58,747 bases of DNA from Micromonospora acroterricola. Its GTDB lineage: Bacteria; Actinomycetota; Actinomycetes; Mycobacteriales; Micromonosporaceae. Below are positions 8,337-16,745 of the stretch, piece after piece; positions within the stretch are counted from its first letter, which is position 1; each line of letters opens with the position of its first letter. The stretch is from the NCBI RefSeq assembly GCF_003172955.1, contig NZ_QGKR01000169.1, positions 1 through 58,747 on the forward strand, in the 5' to 3' direction. Position numbers and translations under genes: made by a program. The notes beneath the pieces are model-generated. The model searched no databases and was not told the origin of the DNA. It saw only the letters and a program-made list of their open reading frames with translations.

Positions 8337-9272
8337 ATGCCCGTCATCTCGATCGACAACCTCGTCAAGACGTTCGGTGCCGTCCGGGCACTCGACGGGC
8401 TCGACCTGCGGGTCGAGGCGGGGGAGGTGCATGGCTTCCTTGGTCCCAACGGGTCCGGGAAGTCCACCACGATCCGTATCCTGCTGGGGCTGCTCCGCCG
8501 CGACTCCGGCGAGGCGCGCGTGCTCGGCGCCGACCCGTGGCGCGACGCGGTACGCCTGCATCGCCGGCTGGCGTACGTGCCGGGCGACGTCAGCCTCTGG
8601 CCGAACCTGTCCGGCGGGGAAGCGATCGACCTGCTCGGCGAGCTGCGCGGCGGCCTCGACCGACAGAGCCGCGACGAGCTGCTGCAGCGCTTCGACCTGG
8701 ACCCCACCCGCGCCTGCCGGACGTACTCCAAGGGCAACCGGCAGAAGGTCGCCATCGTCGCCGCCTTCTCCTCCACCGTGGAGCTGTACGTGCTCGACGA
8801 GCCGACCTCCGGCCTCGACCCCCTCATGGAGGCGGTGTTCCAGGACGAGGTCCGGCGGATCAAGCAGGCCGGCGCCACCGTGCTGCTCTCCAGCCACGTG
8901 CTCGCCGAGGTCGAGGCGCTCTGCGACCGGGTCAGCATCATCCGCGAGGGCCGCACCGTCGAGTCCGGCACCCTCGCCGAGCTGCGCCACCTCACCCGCA
9001 CCACGGTGATCGTCGAGACGGCCCGCCCGGTGACCGGCCTGGACGCGCTGCCCGGCGTGCACGACGTGCGGCAGGTCGACGGGCGCACCCACCTGGAGGT
9101 CGACCCGGCGCACTTCGACGAGCTGCTCGGCCAGCTCATCCGCTTCGGCGTCCGCGCGCTGACCAGCACCCCGCCCACCCTGGAGCAGCTGTTCCTGCGC
9201 CACTACGGCGACGGGAACGCCACCACCGCCCAGCCCCAGTCGACCGAGGCCCAGCGGACCGGCGCCCGATGA
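8337..9272 (+). CDS. ABC drug-exporter ATP-binding protein
   Basis: This 311-residue ATPase has Walker A GPNGSGKST (near residue 38), an unusual signature YSKGNRQK in place of LSGGQ, and Walker B LYVLDEPTSGLD followed by the H-loop SSHVL. The C-terminal part beyond residue 220 is typical of drug-resistance (DrrA-like) exporters. The ATG at 8337 is preceded by AGGAGGGG. Its stop overlaps the start of the permease gene (ATGA), so the two are translated together. The promoter carries the TetR operator, so induction by an exported compound is likely. Confidence 0.88.
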   Translation: MPVISIDNLVKTFGAVRALDGLDLRVEAGEVHGFLGPNGSGKSTTIRILLGLLRRDSGEARVLGADPWRDAVRLHRRLAYVPGDVSLWPNLSGGEAIDLLGELRGGLDRQSRDELLQRFDLDPTRACRTYSKGNRQKVAIVAAFSSTVELYVLDEPTSGLDPLMEAVFQDEVRRIKQAGATVLLSSHVLAEVEALCDRVSIIREGRTVESGTLAELRHLTRTTVIVETARPVTGLDALPGVHDVRQVDGRTHLEVDPAHFDELLGQLIRFGVRALTSTPPTLEQLFLRHYGDGNATTAQPQSTEAQRTGAR

Positions 9273-10894
9273 CCGCCCTCACCGGCACCCGCCGGCTGGT
9301 CCGGCTCGTCCTGCGCCGCGACCGGATCCGTCTCGGGATCTGGGTCCTCGGCACGCCCCTGCTCGGTTACGCCCTCGCCGGCAGCGTCGCCGGCATCTAC
9401 CCCGACGAGGCCGCCCGCCAGGGCTACGCCGCCACGTCGGCGTCCAGCCTCGTCGCACGCGCCTTCAACGGCCCCATCGCCGGCACCGACCTCGGCGCCG
9501 TGGTGGTCGCGGAGACGTACGTGACGCTGGCGCTGATCGTGGCGCTCCTGAGCACCTTCGCGGTGACCCGGCACACCCGGCAGAACGAGGAGACCGGCCG
9601 GGCGGAGCTGCTCGGCGCCTCCGTTGTCGGCCGGTACGCGCCGCTCACCGCCGCGCTGCTGGTGGTGGTCGCGGCCAACGTGCTGGCCGCGGCGCTGCTC
9701 ATGCTCGCGCTGGCCGCCGCCGGCCTGCCACTGGCCGGCTCGGTCGCCGCAGCCGGCGCGGTCGGCGGGGTGGGAGTGGCCTTCACCGGCGTCGCCTCGG
9801 TCACCGCGCAGCTCTCGGTGACCTCCCGGGGGGCCAACGCGCTCGCCGCCGCCGTCGTCGGGCTGTCCTTCGTGCTGCGCGCCGCCGGCGACGTCCTGGG
9901 CGACACCAGCGCCGACGGCACGCGGGTCCAGAGCGCCTGGCCGTCCTGGCTCTCCCCGCTCGGCTGGGGCAACCAGGTGCGCGCCTTCGGCGGGGAACGC
10001 TGGTGGGTCCTCGCCCTGCCCGTCGTGCTGCTGCTCGCCGGGGTGGCCCTGGCGTACGCCCTCGCGGAGCGACGGGACCAGGGCGCCGGGCTGGTCGTAC
10101 CCCGACCCAGGCCCGCGACCGGCGCGTCGTGGCTGCTCAGCCCGGCCGGACTGGCCTGGCGGATGCAGCGCGGCACGCTGCTCGGCTGGGCGGTCGGGGT
10201 GGCCGTGCTCGGCCTGTCGATGGGCGTCGCCGGCGACGAGTTCAACGCCATGATCGACGAGAATCCGGCCGCCGCCGAGGCGATCAACGCGATGGGCGGC
10301 GGAAGCAACCTGGTGGACGCGTATCTGGCCGCGATGCTCGGGCTCTTCGCGCTGACCATCGGGGCGTACGTCGTTCAGGCCCTCCTGCGCGTCCGGGGCG
10401 ACGAAGCCGACGGGGTGCTGGAGGCCGCCCTCGCCACCGCCGTGAGCCGCACCCGCTGGCTCGGTACCCAGGTGCTCGCCGCGACACTCGGCGCGGTCGC
10501 CCTGCTGCTGCTCGCCGGCCTGACCACCGGGCTCGGCTACGGCCTGGTCACCGGCGACCCGCTCGGCCAGGCCATCGAGCTGGGTGGGGCCGCGCTGCTG
10601 CGGCTGCCCGCCCTGCTCGTGGTGGCCGGGGTGGTGACCGCGCTCTTCGGCCTGGTGCCCCGCTGGTCGGTGGTGCTCTCCTGGACGGCGCTGCTGGTCT
10701 TCCTGCTCCTCGGGCAGCTCGGCGCGGTACTGGACCTGCCGCAGGCTGCCCTCAACCTCTCGCCGTACACCCACGTGCCGTCCGTGCCCGCGGTCGACCC
10801 GGTCGTGCTGCCGCTGGTGGTGCTCGCGGGGGTGGCGGCGGCGTTGCTCGCCACCGGCGTCGCCGCCTTTCGCCACCGCGACGTCCCGTCCTGA
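9269..10894 (+). CDS. ABC drug-exporter membrane protein (polyketide-exporter-like permease)
   Basis: This 541-residue protein has about 12 hydrophobic segments in two similar halves. The first half runs from about residue 20 to 270, the second from about 290 to the end. It looks like a fused double ABC-2 permease of the class annotated as exporter of polyketide antibiotics. It is coupled to the ATPase gene by an ATGA overlap. The product would pump a hydrophobic compound out across the cell membrane. The substrate cannot be read from the sequence. Confidence 0.82.
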   Translation: MTALTGTRRLVRLVLRRDRIRLGIWVLGTPLLGYALAGSVAGIYPDEAARQGYAATSASSLVARAFNGPIAGTDLGAVVVAETYVTLALIVALLSTFAVTRHTRQNEETGRAELLGASVVGRYAPLTAALLVVVAANVLAAALLMLALAAAGLPLAGSVAAAGAVGGVGVAFTGVASVTAQLSVTSRGANALAAAVVGLSFVLRAAGDVLGDTSADGTRVQSAWPSWLSPLGWGNQVRAFGGERWWVLALPVVLLLAGVALAYALAERRDQGAGLVVPRPRPATGASWLLSPAGLAWRMQRGTLLGWAVGVAVLGLSMGVAGDEFNAMIDENPAAAEAINAMGGGSNLVDAYLAAMLGLFALTIGAYVVQALLRVRGDEADGVLEAALATAVSRTRWLGTQVLAATLGAVALLLLAGLTTGLGYGLVTGDPLGQAIELGGAALLRLPALLVVAGVVTALFGLVPRWSVVLSWTALLVFLLLGQLGAVLDLPQAALNLSPYTHVPSVPAVDPVVLPLVVLAGVAAALLATGVAAFRHRDVPS

Positions 10895-11053
10895 GCCGCA
10901 TTGACGCGTCTTAATGATCGCTGGCGCTTTGCGACCCGACACGCCGACGCCAGCCCTGCTGAGCTGCCACCGATCACCTGGGCCCGGGCCGGGTACTCAG
11001 CGGGCGTGGTCCGGGGCGGACGGGTCTTGCCCGGGGCTGGCAACCTCGACCGG

Positions 11054-11626
11054 GTGAGCGACCTCCTGACGCAGCTTCCGGCACTCCTCGGCGTCCTGGT
11101 TGGCACCCTGGGCACGATCCTCGCCACCTCGCTCGCCGACCGCGCCCGGTGGCGGCGCAGCCAGAGCGTCCGCTGGGACGAGCGGCGGCTCGACGCGTAC
11201 GTCGACTACGCGCACGCTCTCAAGGAGAGTCACGCGGTGGCGCTGCGACTGACGGCCGACCACCGGCCGGGATCGCGAAGCCACCCCATCGACCGCGGGG
11301 AGGGGTTGGCCCGGCTGGCCGAGGCGGACGCTCGGCGCACCATCGTCTGGGAGAACCTGTTGCTGCTCGGCGACGAACCGACTGTCGCCGCCGCCGCGAA
11401 CTGGCGGGACGCGATCTGGCAGGTCGAACGGCTCGCCCGGGGAATCGTCGAGGCGCCACCGGACGTGGCCGAGATGCTGACCCGCGTCAACGAGGCCCGC
11501 GACGGCTACTACCGGGCGGCCCGGCGAAGTCTCGGGGTGCGCGGAGGATCGGTTGAGCAGTCCGCGACGCTGCGGCAGGCGTTGGTCGACCGGTCCACCG
11601 CGACGTCGGAGGCGCCCGCCAACTGA
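11054..11626 (+). CDS. Small membrane-anchored protein of unknown function
   Basis: This 190-residue protein starts with GTG at 11054. One hydrophobic helix (about residues 5-25) is followed by a basic stretch (R-A-R-W-R-R-S-Q) and a long, charged, probably helical cytoplasmic part. I do not recognise a family. The next gene starts at the base after its stop (TGA-GTG), which suggests translational coupling with the NACHT-type ATPase. A truncated copy of its last third lies at 15553-15695, on the far side of the ATPase and endonuclease genes. Confidence 0.7.
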   Translation: MSDLLTQLPALLGVLVGTLGTILATSLADRARWRRSQSVRWDERRLDAYVDYAHALKESHAVALRLTADHRPGSRSHPIDRGEGLARLAEADARRTIVWENLLLLGDEPTVAAAANWRDAIWQVERLARGIVEAPPDVAEMLTRVNEARDGYYRAARRSLGVRGGSVEQSATLRQALVDRSTATSEAPAN

Positions 11627-14600
11627 GTGCCCCGGTGCCGAGGGCCCGACGCGGGCGGGGTGTCCTGGCGGGCGCGGGTCGACCACAATCGTGCGGTGCG
11701 GCGTCGCGGGTGGAAGTGGGGATCGCTGGGCGTCGTGGCCGCGCTGGCCGCGGGCGGCACGGCGTGGGTGTGGCTGCGGTACGACTTCGAGAAGGTCAAC
11801 TGGACCTGGGGCGTTGTCGCCGGGGTCATCGCCGTCTACGTCCTCTTGGATCAGCTCTTTCGCAGCGGAACGGCGGGTCTCGCCGAGGCCGCCGCCCACC
11901 GGCGCGCCGCCGCCGACGAACTCGTGGAGCTGATCCGACGCGACCCGACCGACGACGCGCTGTTGCGTACCGTCGACGAGCCGTACCCGCTGCCGGTGCG
12001 GTGGCGCACCGCTCCCGACCGCTTCCTCCCCTCCTGGCGGGCCATCGGCCGATCCAGCGCCGCCGTCCCGGTGGACCTCGCCGGTGGCAATGGGACACTG
12101 TGGAGCTGTTACCGGCGCGTACCCTCCGGGCGGTTGCTGTTGTTGGGACCGGCCGGCTCCGGCAAGTCGATCCTCGCGCTGCGGATGGCTCGGGAGTTGC
12201 CCGTGCACCGCGAGCCGGACACCCCGGTACCGGTATTGGTTCCCGCCGACTCCTGGGATCCCGATCGGGAGGGATTCCACGACTGGCTGGTCGACCGGAT
12301 CGCTCGGCGCTACCCGCGGCTCGCGGCCGGTCACCCGCGCCGCGACGCCGTGCTGCGCGACCTCATCGACACCGACCTGGTGGTGCCCGTCCTCGATGGA
12401 CTGGACGAGGTACCCGAGGACCGGCTGGTCGCTTGCCTCGACGAGCTCAACACACTGCCGACCCAGCGTTTCGTCCTCACCTGCCGGACCTCGGTCTACG
12501 AGCGCTACCTGATCCAGGGGGAGAAGCTGCGCGGCGCCGCCGTGGTCATGCTCGAACCGCCGGCGCCCGCCGAGGTCGCCGACTATCTGGTGGACGCGGC
12601 CCCGCTGCACCACGTCGACAACTGGACCGCCGTCGCCAGCACACTCGGGGACGCCCCGCAGCTGACCGCCGCCCTCTCCACCCCGCTGATGGTGGCGATG
12701 GCCCGCAGTGCCTTCGACCAACCGGGCACCGACCCCCGGGACCTCGTCCCCCTGGCTCGCGAGCGGGGCCAGCGCTCCGTCGAGGACGACCTGCTGACCA
12801 GGGCGGTGGACGCCGCGCTGCGGTCCCGGCGCGGCTCCCAGGGGCTACGGCGCTGGGAACCCGAGACCGCCCGGCGCTACCTGGCCTTCCTCGCCGCGCA
12901 CATGGAGTCGCTCGACGTCCGGGAGTTCCGCTGGTGGCAGTTGGCGAACGCGCAGCCCGGGCCGTTCTGGGCGCTCGTCGCCGGGGCGCGTACCGCGGTG
13001 GCGGTGTGGCTGACACTGACCCTCTCCGCGGACGCCCTCACGGCGACGGCGGAGCTGGTCACCCACCCACCGACCCGGAATCTCCTCGACGATCTGGTCC
13101 GCCAGACGGACGCCCTGACGCTGGCCGCCTTCCTGCTGGCCTCCGTCGTGGCGCTGGTCCGCGGCTCGGGTCGGGCCGGTCGAGAACGACCCCGCCGCGT
13201 GGCGTTCATCGGTGGGCTCCGAGCGTTTCGCGACGGGCTGCTCGGCGGGCTGTTCGCCGGGGCTTTCCTGGCACTGTGCACGTTCGGCTTCCTCACGGCT
13301 TTCGCACCCACCCCGCAACTGGTCGCGCTGCTGGACCGCGTGCCGGAGCTGCCACCGTGGTCCGACCCGGTCCGGGCCGCCGTCGTGGTCGGTCTGGTGA
13401 GTTGGGCGTACGGGGCGGTCCGGGCCGGGCTGCGGGTGGACGTCGCCGCGCCCGCCGCCGAGCTCGGGGCGACCAGCGTGGTCGAGACCCTGGAAGCCGA
13501 CCGCGCCGCCAGCGTCGCGTCGGCGCTGGCCAGCGCCGCCACCGGTGTCCTCCGACTGCTCATCGTCGTCGCGGCGCTGCGTCTCACCGGGGTGCTGTCC
13601 GCCGTGCCACCGCTACCGTCGCTGGTCTACGCCGGGGTGGGCCTCGGGCTGGGCTGGTGGCTGCACCGGCGCGGGGGCGGGGCGTGGATGCGCTTCGCCC
13701 TTACCCGTGCCACCCTCGCCGTCCGTGGCCGTACGCCCCACCGGCTGCTCGCCTTCCTGGCGTACGCCGAGACCGTCGGCCTGCTGCGCGACGGCGCGGG
13801 AGCCTACCGGTTCCGACACTGCCGCCTCCAGAGCCGACTTGCCGGCGGGTCGGTGAGCGCGCGACGGGGCAGCCGGCTGCGTGAGGAGTTGGGTGTCGAG
13901 CTTGCCCGCGCCGGCTACTGGCCGGAGGGGCTCGGTGTCTTCGCCGACGTCACGCAGGCGCGGGCCGCGAGCATCGGGCACGCCGACGACCTCACCGTGG
14001 CGGCGCTGCGCCGGGCGCTGCTGGCCGGTGCGGCAGCGGGGGAGTGGACCCGGCTGGCGAGCCTGCTGGCACTCATCCCACCACCCACCGAGCCGACGCC
14101 GTTGGCGGTGCAGCGGGTCGCCCGGCTGATCGCGGACGACGCGTCGGTGACACAGCTGCTCGTCGCGGCCGAGGAGCTGAGCCAGGCGGCCACCGGAGTC
14201 ACGCCGGAGTCTGCTTCCGCGACCCGCCCGGCCGCTCCTGGAGTGCAGGAGTTCCTCGCCGTCCTGCACCACATCAGCGGGAACGCCGAAGCGGCACGCA
14301 CCCGCCTGGACCTGTTACGTACCGCTGCCAGCCAGGACGTCGGGGAGCCGGCACCCATCGGTGCGGGACTGCTCGCCGGGTTGCTCGTCGACGACGGTGA
14401 ACCCGCCACCGCCCTGGTCATCTGCCATCAGGAACTGCTCCTCGCCGACCAACCGCCCGACCGGGTCGACCTGCTGCTCCTCGCCGAGACGTGGCGATGG
14501 TCGGTCGAGGTGATGCGACGCAACACCGACGAACAGGCCGAACTGCGCCGCCGCATCCGAGCGGCGCTGGCCCGGCGGCGAGACCACCCGCGCCGGATCG

Positions 14601-14779
14601 AGCTGGGCCGACGTGAGCTGGCCGAGCTGGGACTTCAGCTGTGCCACGCCGTGATCGAGCACCAGACGTTGGGCCCACTCGCGGTCGCGGCGTTCCGCCG
14701 GCTGGTCGCCGTCCGCACCGAGCCGGCCATCGTGGTGCAGACCGTCAACCGCAGCGCCCCCATGTGGCACGGCGGCTGA
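11627..14779 (+). CDS. Membrane-associated NACHT-type STAND ATPase
   Basis: This protein is about 1,050 residues from the GTG directly after the upstream stop. An in-frame GTG at 11696 (1,027 residues) is an alternative start. It has two N-terminal membrane helices (about residues 28-50 and 60-77). The NACHT-like P-loop has Walker A LLGPAGSGKS near residue 172 and the Walker B VLDGLDEVPE near 255. Several membrane helices follow between about 445 and 690, then a helical repeat C terminus (about 750-1050). STAND/NACHT ATPases act as switch proteins, and bacterial ones often sense phage. Here the sensor would be the C-terminal repeats and the effector would be the membrane part. The target is unknown. 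Confidence 0.8.
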   Translation: MPRCRGPDAGGVSWRARVDHNRAVRRRGWKWGSLGVVAALAAGGTAWVWLRYDFEKVNWTWGVVAGVIAVYVLLDQLFRSGTAGLAEAAAHRRAAADELVELIRRDPTDDALLRTVDEPYPLPVRWRTAPDRFLPSWRAIGRSSAAVPVDLAGGNGTLWSCYRRVPSGRLLLLGPAGSGKSILALRMARELPVHREPDTPVPVLVPADSWDPDREGFHDWLVDRIARRYPRLAAGHPRRDAVLRDLIDTDLVVPVLDGLDEVPEDRLVACLDELNTLPTQRFVLTCRTSVYERYLIQGEKLRGAAVVMLEPPAPAEVADYLVDAAPLHHVDNWTAVASTLGDAPQLTAALSTPLMVAMARSAFDQPGTDPRDLVPLARERGQRSVEDDLLTRAVDAALRSRRGSQGLRRWEPETARRYLAFLAAHMESLDVREFRWWQLANAQPGPFWALVAGARTAVAVWLTLTLSADALTATAELVTHPPTRNLLDDLVRQTDALTLAAFLLASVVALVRGSGRAGRERPRRVAFIGGLRAFRDGLLGGLFAGAFLALCTFGFLTAFAPTPQLVALLDRVPELPPWSDPVRAAVVVGLVSWAYGAVRAGLRVDVAAPAAELGATSVVETLEADRAASVASALASAATGVLRLLIVVAALRLTGVLSAVPPLPSLVYAGVGLGLGWWLHRRGGGAWMRFALTRATLAVRGRTPHRLLAFLAYAETVGLLRDGAGAYRFRHCRLQSRLAGGSVSARRGSRLREELGVELARAGYWPEGLGVFADVTQARAASIGHADDLTVAALRRALLAGAAAGEWTRLASLLALIPPPTEPTPLAVQRVARLIADDASVTQLLVAAEELSQAATGVTPESASATRPAAPGVQEFLAVLHHISGNAEAARTRLDLLRTAASQDVGEPAPIGAGLLAGLLVDDGEPATALVICHQELLLADQPPDRVDLLLLAETWRWSVEVMRRNTDEQAELRRRIRAALARRRDHPRRIELGRRELAELGLQLCHAVIEHQTLGPLAVAAFRRLVAVRTEPAIVVQTVNRSAPMWHGG

Positions 14780-14866
14780 CGGGGACCTGACACTCATAGT
14801 GATCGTGTACGCGGTTTGTTGGACGCTGCCCCGACACTGAAGCTTCCTCGACCGGGGAGGTGCGTC

Positions 14867-15552
14867 GTGCCGTATGTCAGGTCACACACCCGCAAGGGTG
14901 GCGCGCGGGTGCGGGCGCACTACCGAAGGCGGCGCGGCGGCAGCGCTCGGCGTAGATCGACGGTCCGCCGCCTGGCTGGCGGCGGCAGGTCGGCCAACGG
15001 CTGGGTTCTGGTGCTCGGTGCCGTCGTCGGCTTCGTGCTCCTCCGCATGGTCATCGATTTTGTGCAGCGGCACCCATACTGGTCCGCCTTCCTGGTGAGC
15101 CTCATCATCGCGGGGGCGACCGCGGTGGGTCTCGTCGTGTCGAAGCAGCGTGCCCGCGAGCGGGCCGACCAGGCCCAGCGGGACAGGCTGATCGCGGTGA
15201 CCGACACGATGACCGGACCCGAGTTCGAGCAGTGGTTCGCGCGGCTCCTGGTCGCGTCCGGCTTCAGCAATGTGACGGTGTGCGGCGGCCCCCGTGACCG
15301 AGGAGCCGACGTCGTGGCGATCGCTCCCGACGACCGACGCGTCGTGGTGCAGTGCAAGCGGCAGAGCCGCAGCAACCGGGTGGGCAGCGCCGCGATCCAG
15401 CGGTTCGCCGGCACCTGCCGGGTGATTCACGGTGGCGAGATCTGCATGCCCGGCAGCTCGACATCACGCTCATCGATCGGCACGCGTTGGAGATGTGGGC
15501 GTGGACGGGCAGACCTTCGCTGGGCTTGACGGTGGGCGACGGACCGCAATGA
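14867..15552 (+). pseudogene. Broken Mrr-type restriction endonuclease
   Basis: The GTG at 14867 (GGGGAGG 6 bases upstream) opens a frame with two membrane helices, then an Mrr-like PD-(D/E)XK domain: 'M-T-G-P-E-F-E-Q-W-F-A-R-L-L', 'G-P-R-D-R-G-A-D-V-V' and the catalytic 'V-V-V-Q-C-K-R'. After I-H-G-G-E-I at about 15442 the frame changes into an unrelated tail ending at 15529. The expected C terminus, 'L-D-I-T-L-I-D-R-H-A-L-E-M-W-A-W-T-G-R-P', is found in another frame from about 15458 to 15552. A deletion of roughly 20 codons with a frameshift explains this. The catalytic residues survive, but the fold is probably lost. Confidence 0.75.
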
Positions 15553-15695
15553 TGCCGCCCGAGGGATCGTCGAGTCACCGGACATCTCCGAGATGTTGAC
15601 CCGGGTCACCGACGAGGCGCGCGACGGCTACTGCCGGGGAGCCTCGGTGTGATCGCTGGAGCAGTCCAGGGCGCTGCTCGACCGGTCCGCCGCCT
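15553..15695 (+). pseudogene. Truncated copy of the small membrane-anchored gene at 11054
   Basis: Read from just after the endonuclease stop, this stretch gives 'A-R-G-I-V-E-S-P-D-I-S-E-M-L-T-R-V'. It matches residues of the 11054-11626 gene ('A-R-G-I-V-E-A-P-P-D-V-A-E-M-L-T-R-V'), then 'E-A-R-D-G-Y' and, after a stop and a frame change, 'L-E-Q-S ... L-D-R-S-A-A'. The first two thirds of the gene are missing. The remaining 200 bases before the next gene hold nothing I recognise. Confidence 0.75.
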
Positions 15696-15901
15696 GACTC
15701 GCATCGACCAAGCGGACCTCATACCGCTCACATTGCTGGTCGCGGTCAGTCTGGTCGAACGGTGGCTACTATCCGCGTCCGTCGAAAACTTGAGTCGACT
15801 CGGACTACCCGGCACGGTCGTTTCGGTGAACTGTGGGCGCTGATTTGCCGGTAGGCTCTCCACAGCATTTACACGGGCAGTTCACCAGATAAGGCACCTG
15901 A

Positions 15902-16693
15902 ATGGTAATGCGTTTCAATACCCCGCCCGGTTGGCCAGCCGCTCCCGAAGGTTGGATACCGCCAGCTGGTTGGCAACCCGACCCGTCGTGGCCCGCGCCG
16001 CCGCCCGGTTGGCAGTTGTTCATCGACGACACACCGCAGCAGGGGCCCGCCAATTTACCTGCCCTTCGGCATTCCGGTGAGACGCCGGTGCCCGTCGTGG
16101 TCGAGGCGCAGTCCGTGCAGCAGACGACCGGCCCGCTTCCGCCGACCACGCCATCGAGCGCGCCTCCCCGTCAGGTGCCTCCCGTCGGAGAACCGGGTGT
16201 CCTGTGGTCCGCTGTTGGTCAACCGCTTACCGGCATCGGCGCTGGTCGGTATAAGTTGACAGCAACCATGCTGTATTTCGAGCGGGGAGTCCTTTCGACA
16301 AACGCGCAGCAGGTGCCAATCGCACACGTCGTCGATGTCGATCTGCGGCAGTCACTTACCCAGAAAGCGCGTGGGGTCGGGAGCGTCGTCGTGAAGGTGC
16401 AGCGGACGAACGGCTTGGAACTGGTAGTTCTGGAAGACCTTCCCGATCCGCGTGCGGCCGTCGCGGTGATCAACCAAACGGCGCAGGCAGCTCGGCTTGT
16501 CGAGCAGCAACGGATGAACACCCATCACTACGCGGGTCTGCCATCGATGCCGCCGGCGATGCCGCCCGCTCCAGTACCCACTGCGGTCGACCCGATCGCG
16601 CAGCTCCGACAACTCGGCGAGCTGCGTGACGCAGGCATTCTGACTGAAGTCGAATTTACTACCAAGAAGGCGGAAATCCTCTCCCGGCTCTGA
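15902..16693 (+). CDS. PxGW-repeat, bacterial PH domain and SHOCT protein
   Basis: This 263-residue protein has three recognisable parts. Residues 1-45 contain repeated P-x-G-W motifs (P-P-G-W, P-E-G-W, P-A-G-W, P-P-G-W). After a proline-rich linker, residues about 105-195 resemble a bacterial PH-like domain ('Y-K-L-T-A-T-M-L-Y-F-E-R-G-V-L ... V-P-I-A-H-V-V-D-V'). The last 35 residues are a SHOCT motif ('I-A-Q-L-R-Q-L-G-E-L-R-D-A-G-I-L-T-E-V-E-F'). SHOCT and PH domains usually mediate oligomerisation or membrane and protein contact. Base composition is visibly lower in GC than the flanks. It lies 52 bases upstream of pglW on the same strand, but a pglW promoter box lies between. Confidence 0.75.
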   Translation: MVMRFNTPPGWPAAPEGWIPPAGWQPDPSWPAPPPGWQLFIDDTPQQGPANLPALRHSGETPVPVVVEAQSVQQTTGPLPPTTPSSAPPRQVPPVGEPGVLWSAVGQPLTGIGAGRYKLTATMLYFERGVLSTNAQQVPIAHVVDVDLRQSLTQKARGVGSVVVKVQRTNGLELVVLEDLPDPRAAVAVINQTAQAARLVEQQRMNTHHYAGLPSMPPAMPPAPVPTAVDPIAQLRQLGELRDAGILTEVEFTTKKAEILSRL

Positions 16694-16732
16694 TTGCGCA
16701 GGTGGGTCCCCGATGGTTCGGCACTCTGCCCC

Positions 16733-16738
16733 TAGGAT
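16733..16738 (+). promoter_or_regulatory. -10 box of pglW (leaderless layout)
   Basis: TAGGAT lies 7 bases before the ATG at 16746, so transcription should begin at or next to the start codon. No ribosome site precedes this ATG, which fits a leaderless mRNA. Confidence 0.5.
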
Positions 16739-16745
16739 CTCTGGA

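Noticed and set aside
11997..12721. Open frames on the minus strand under the NACHT-type gene.
   Set aside because: The sense frame has Walker A and B motifs and membrane helices, whereas the antisense frames are low-complexity.
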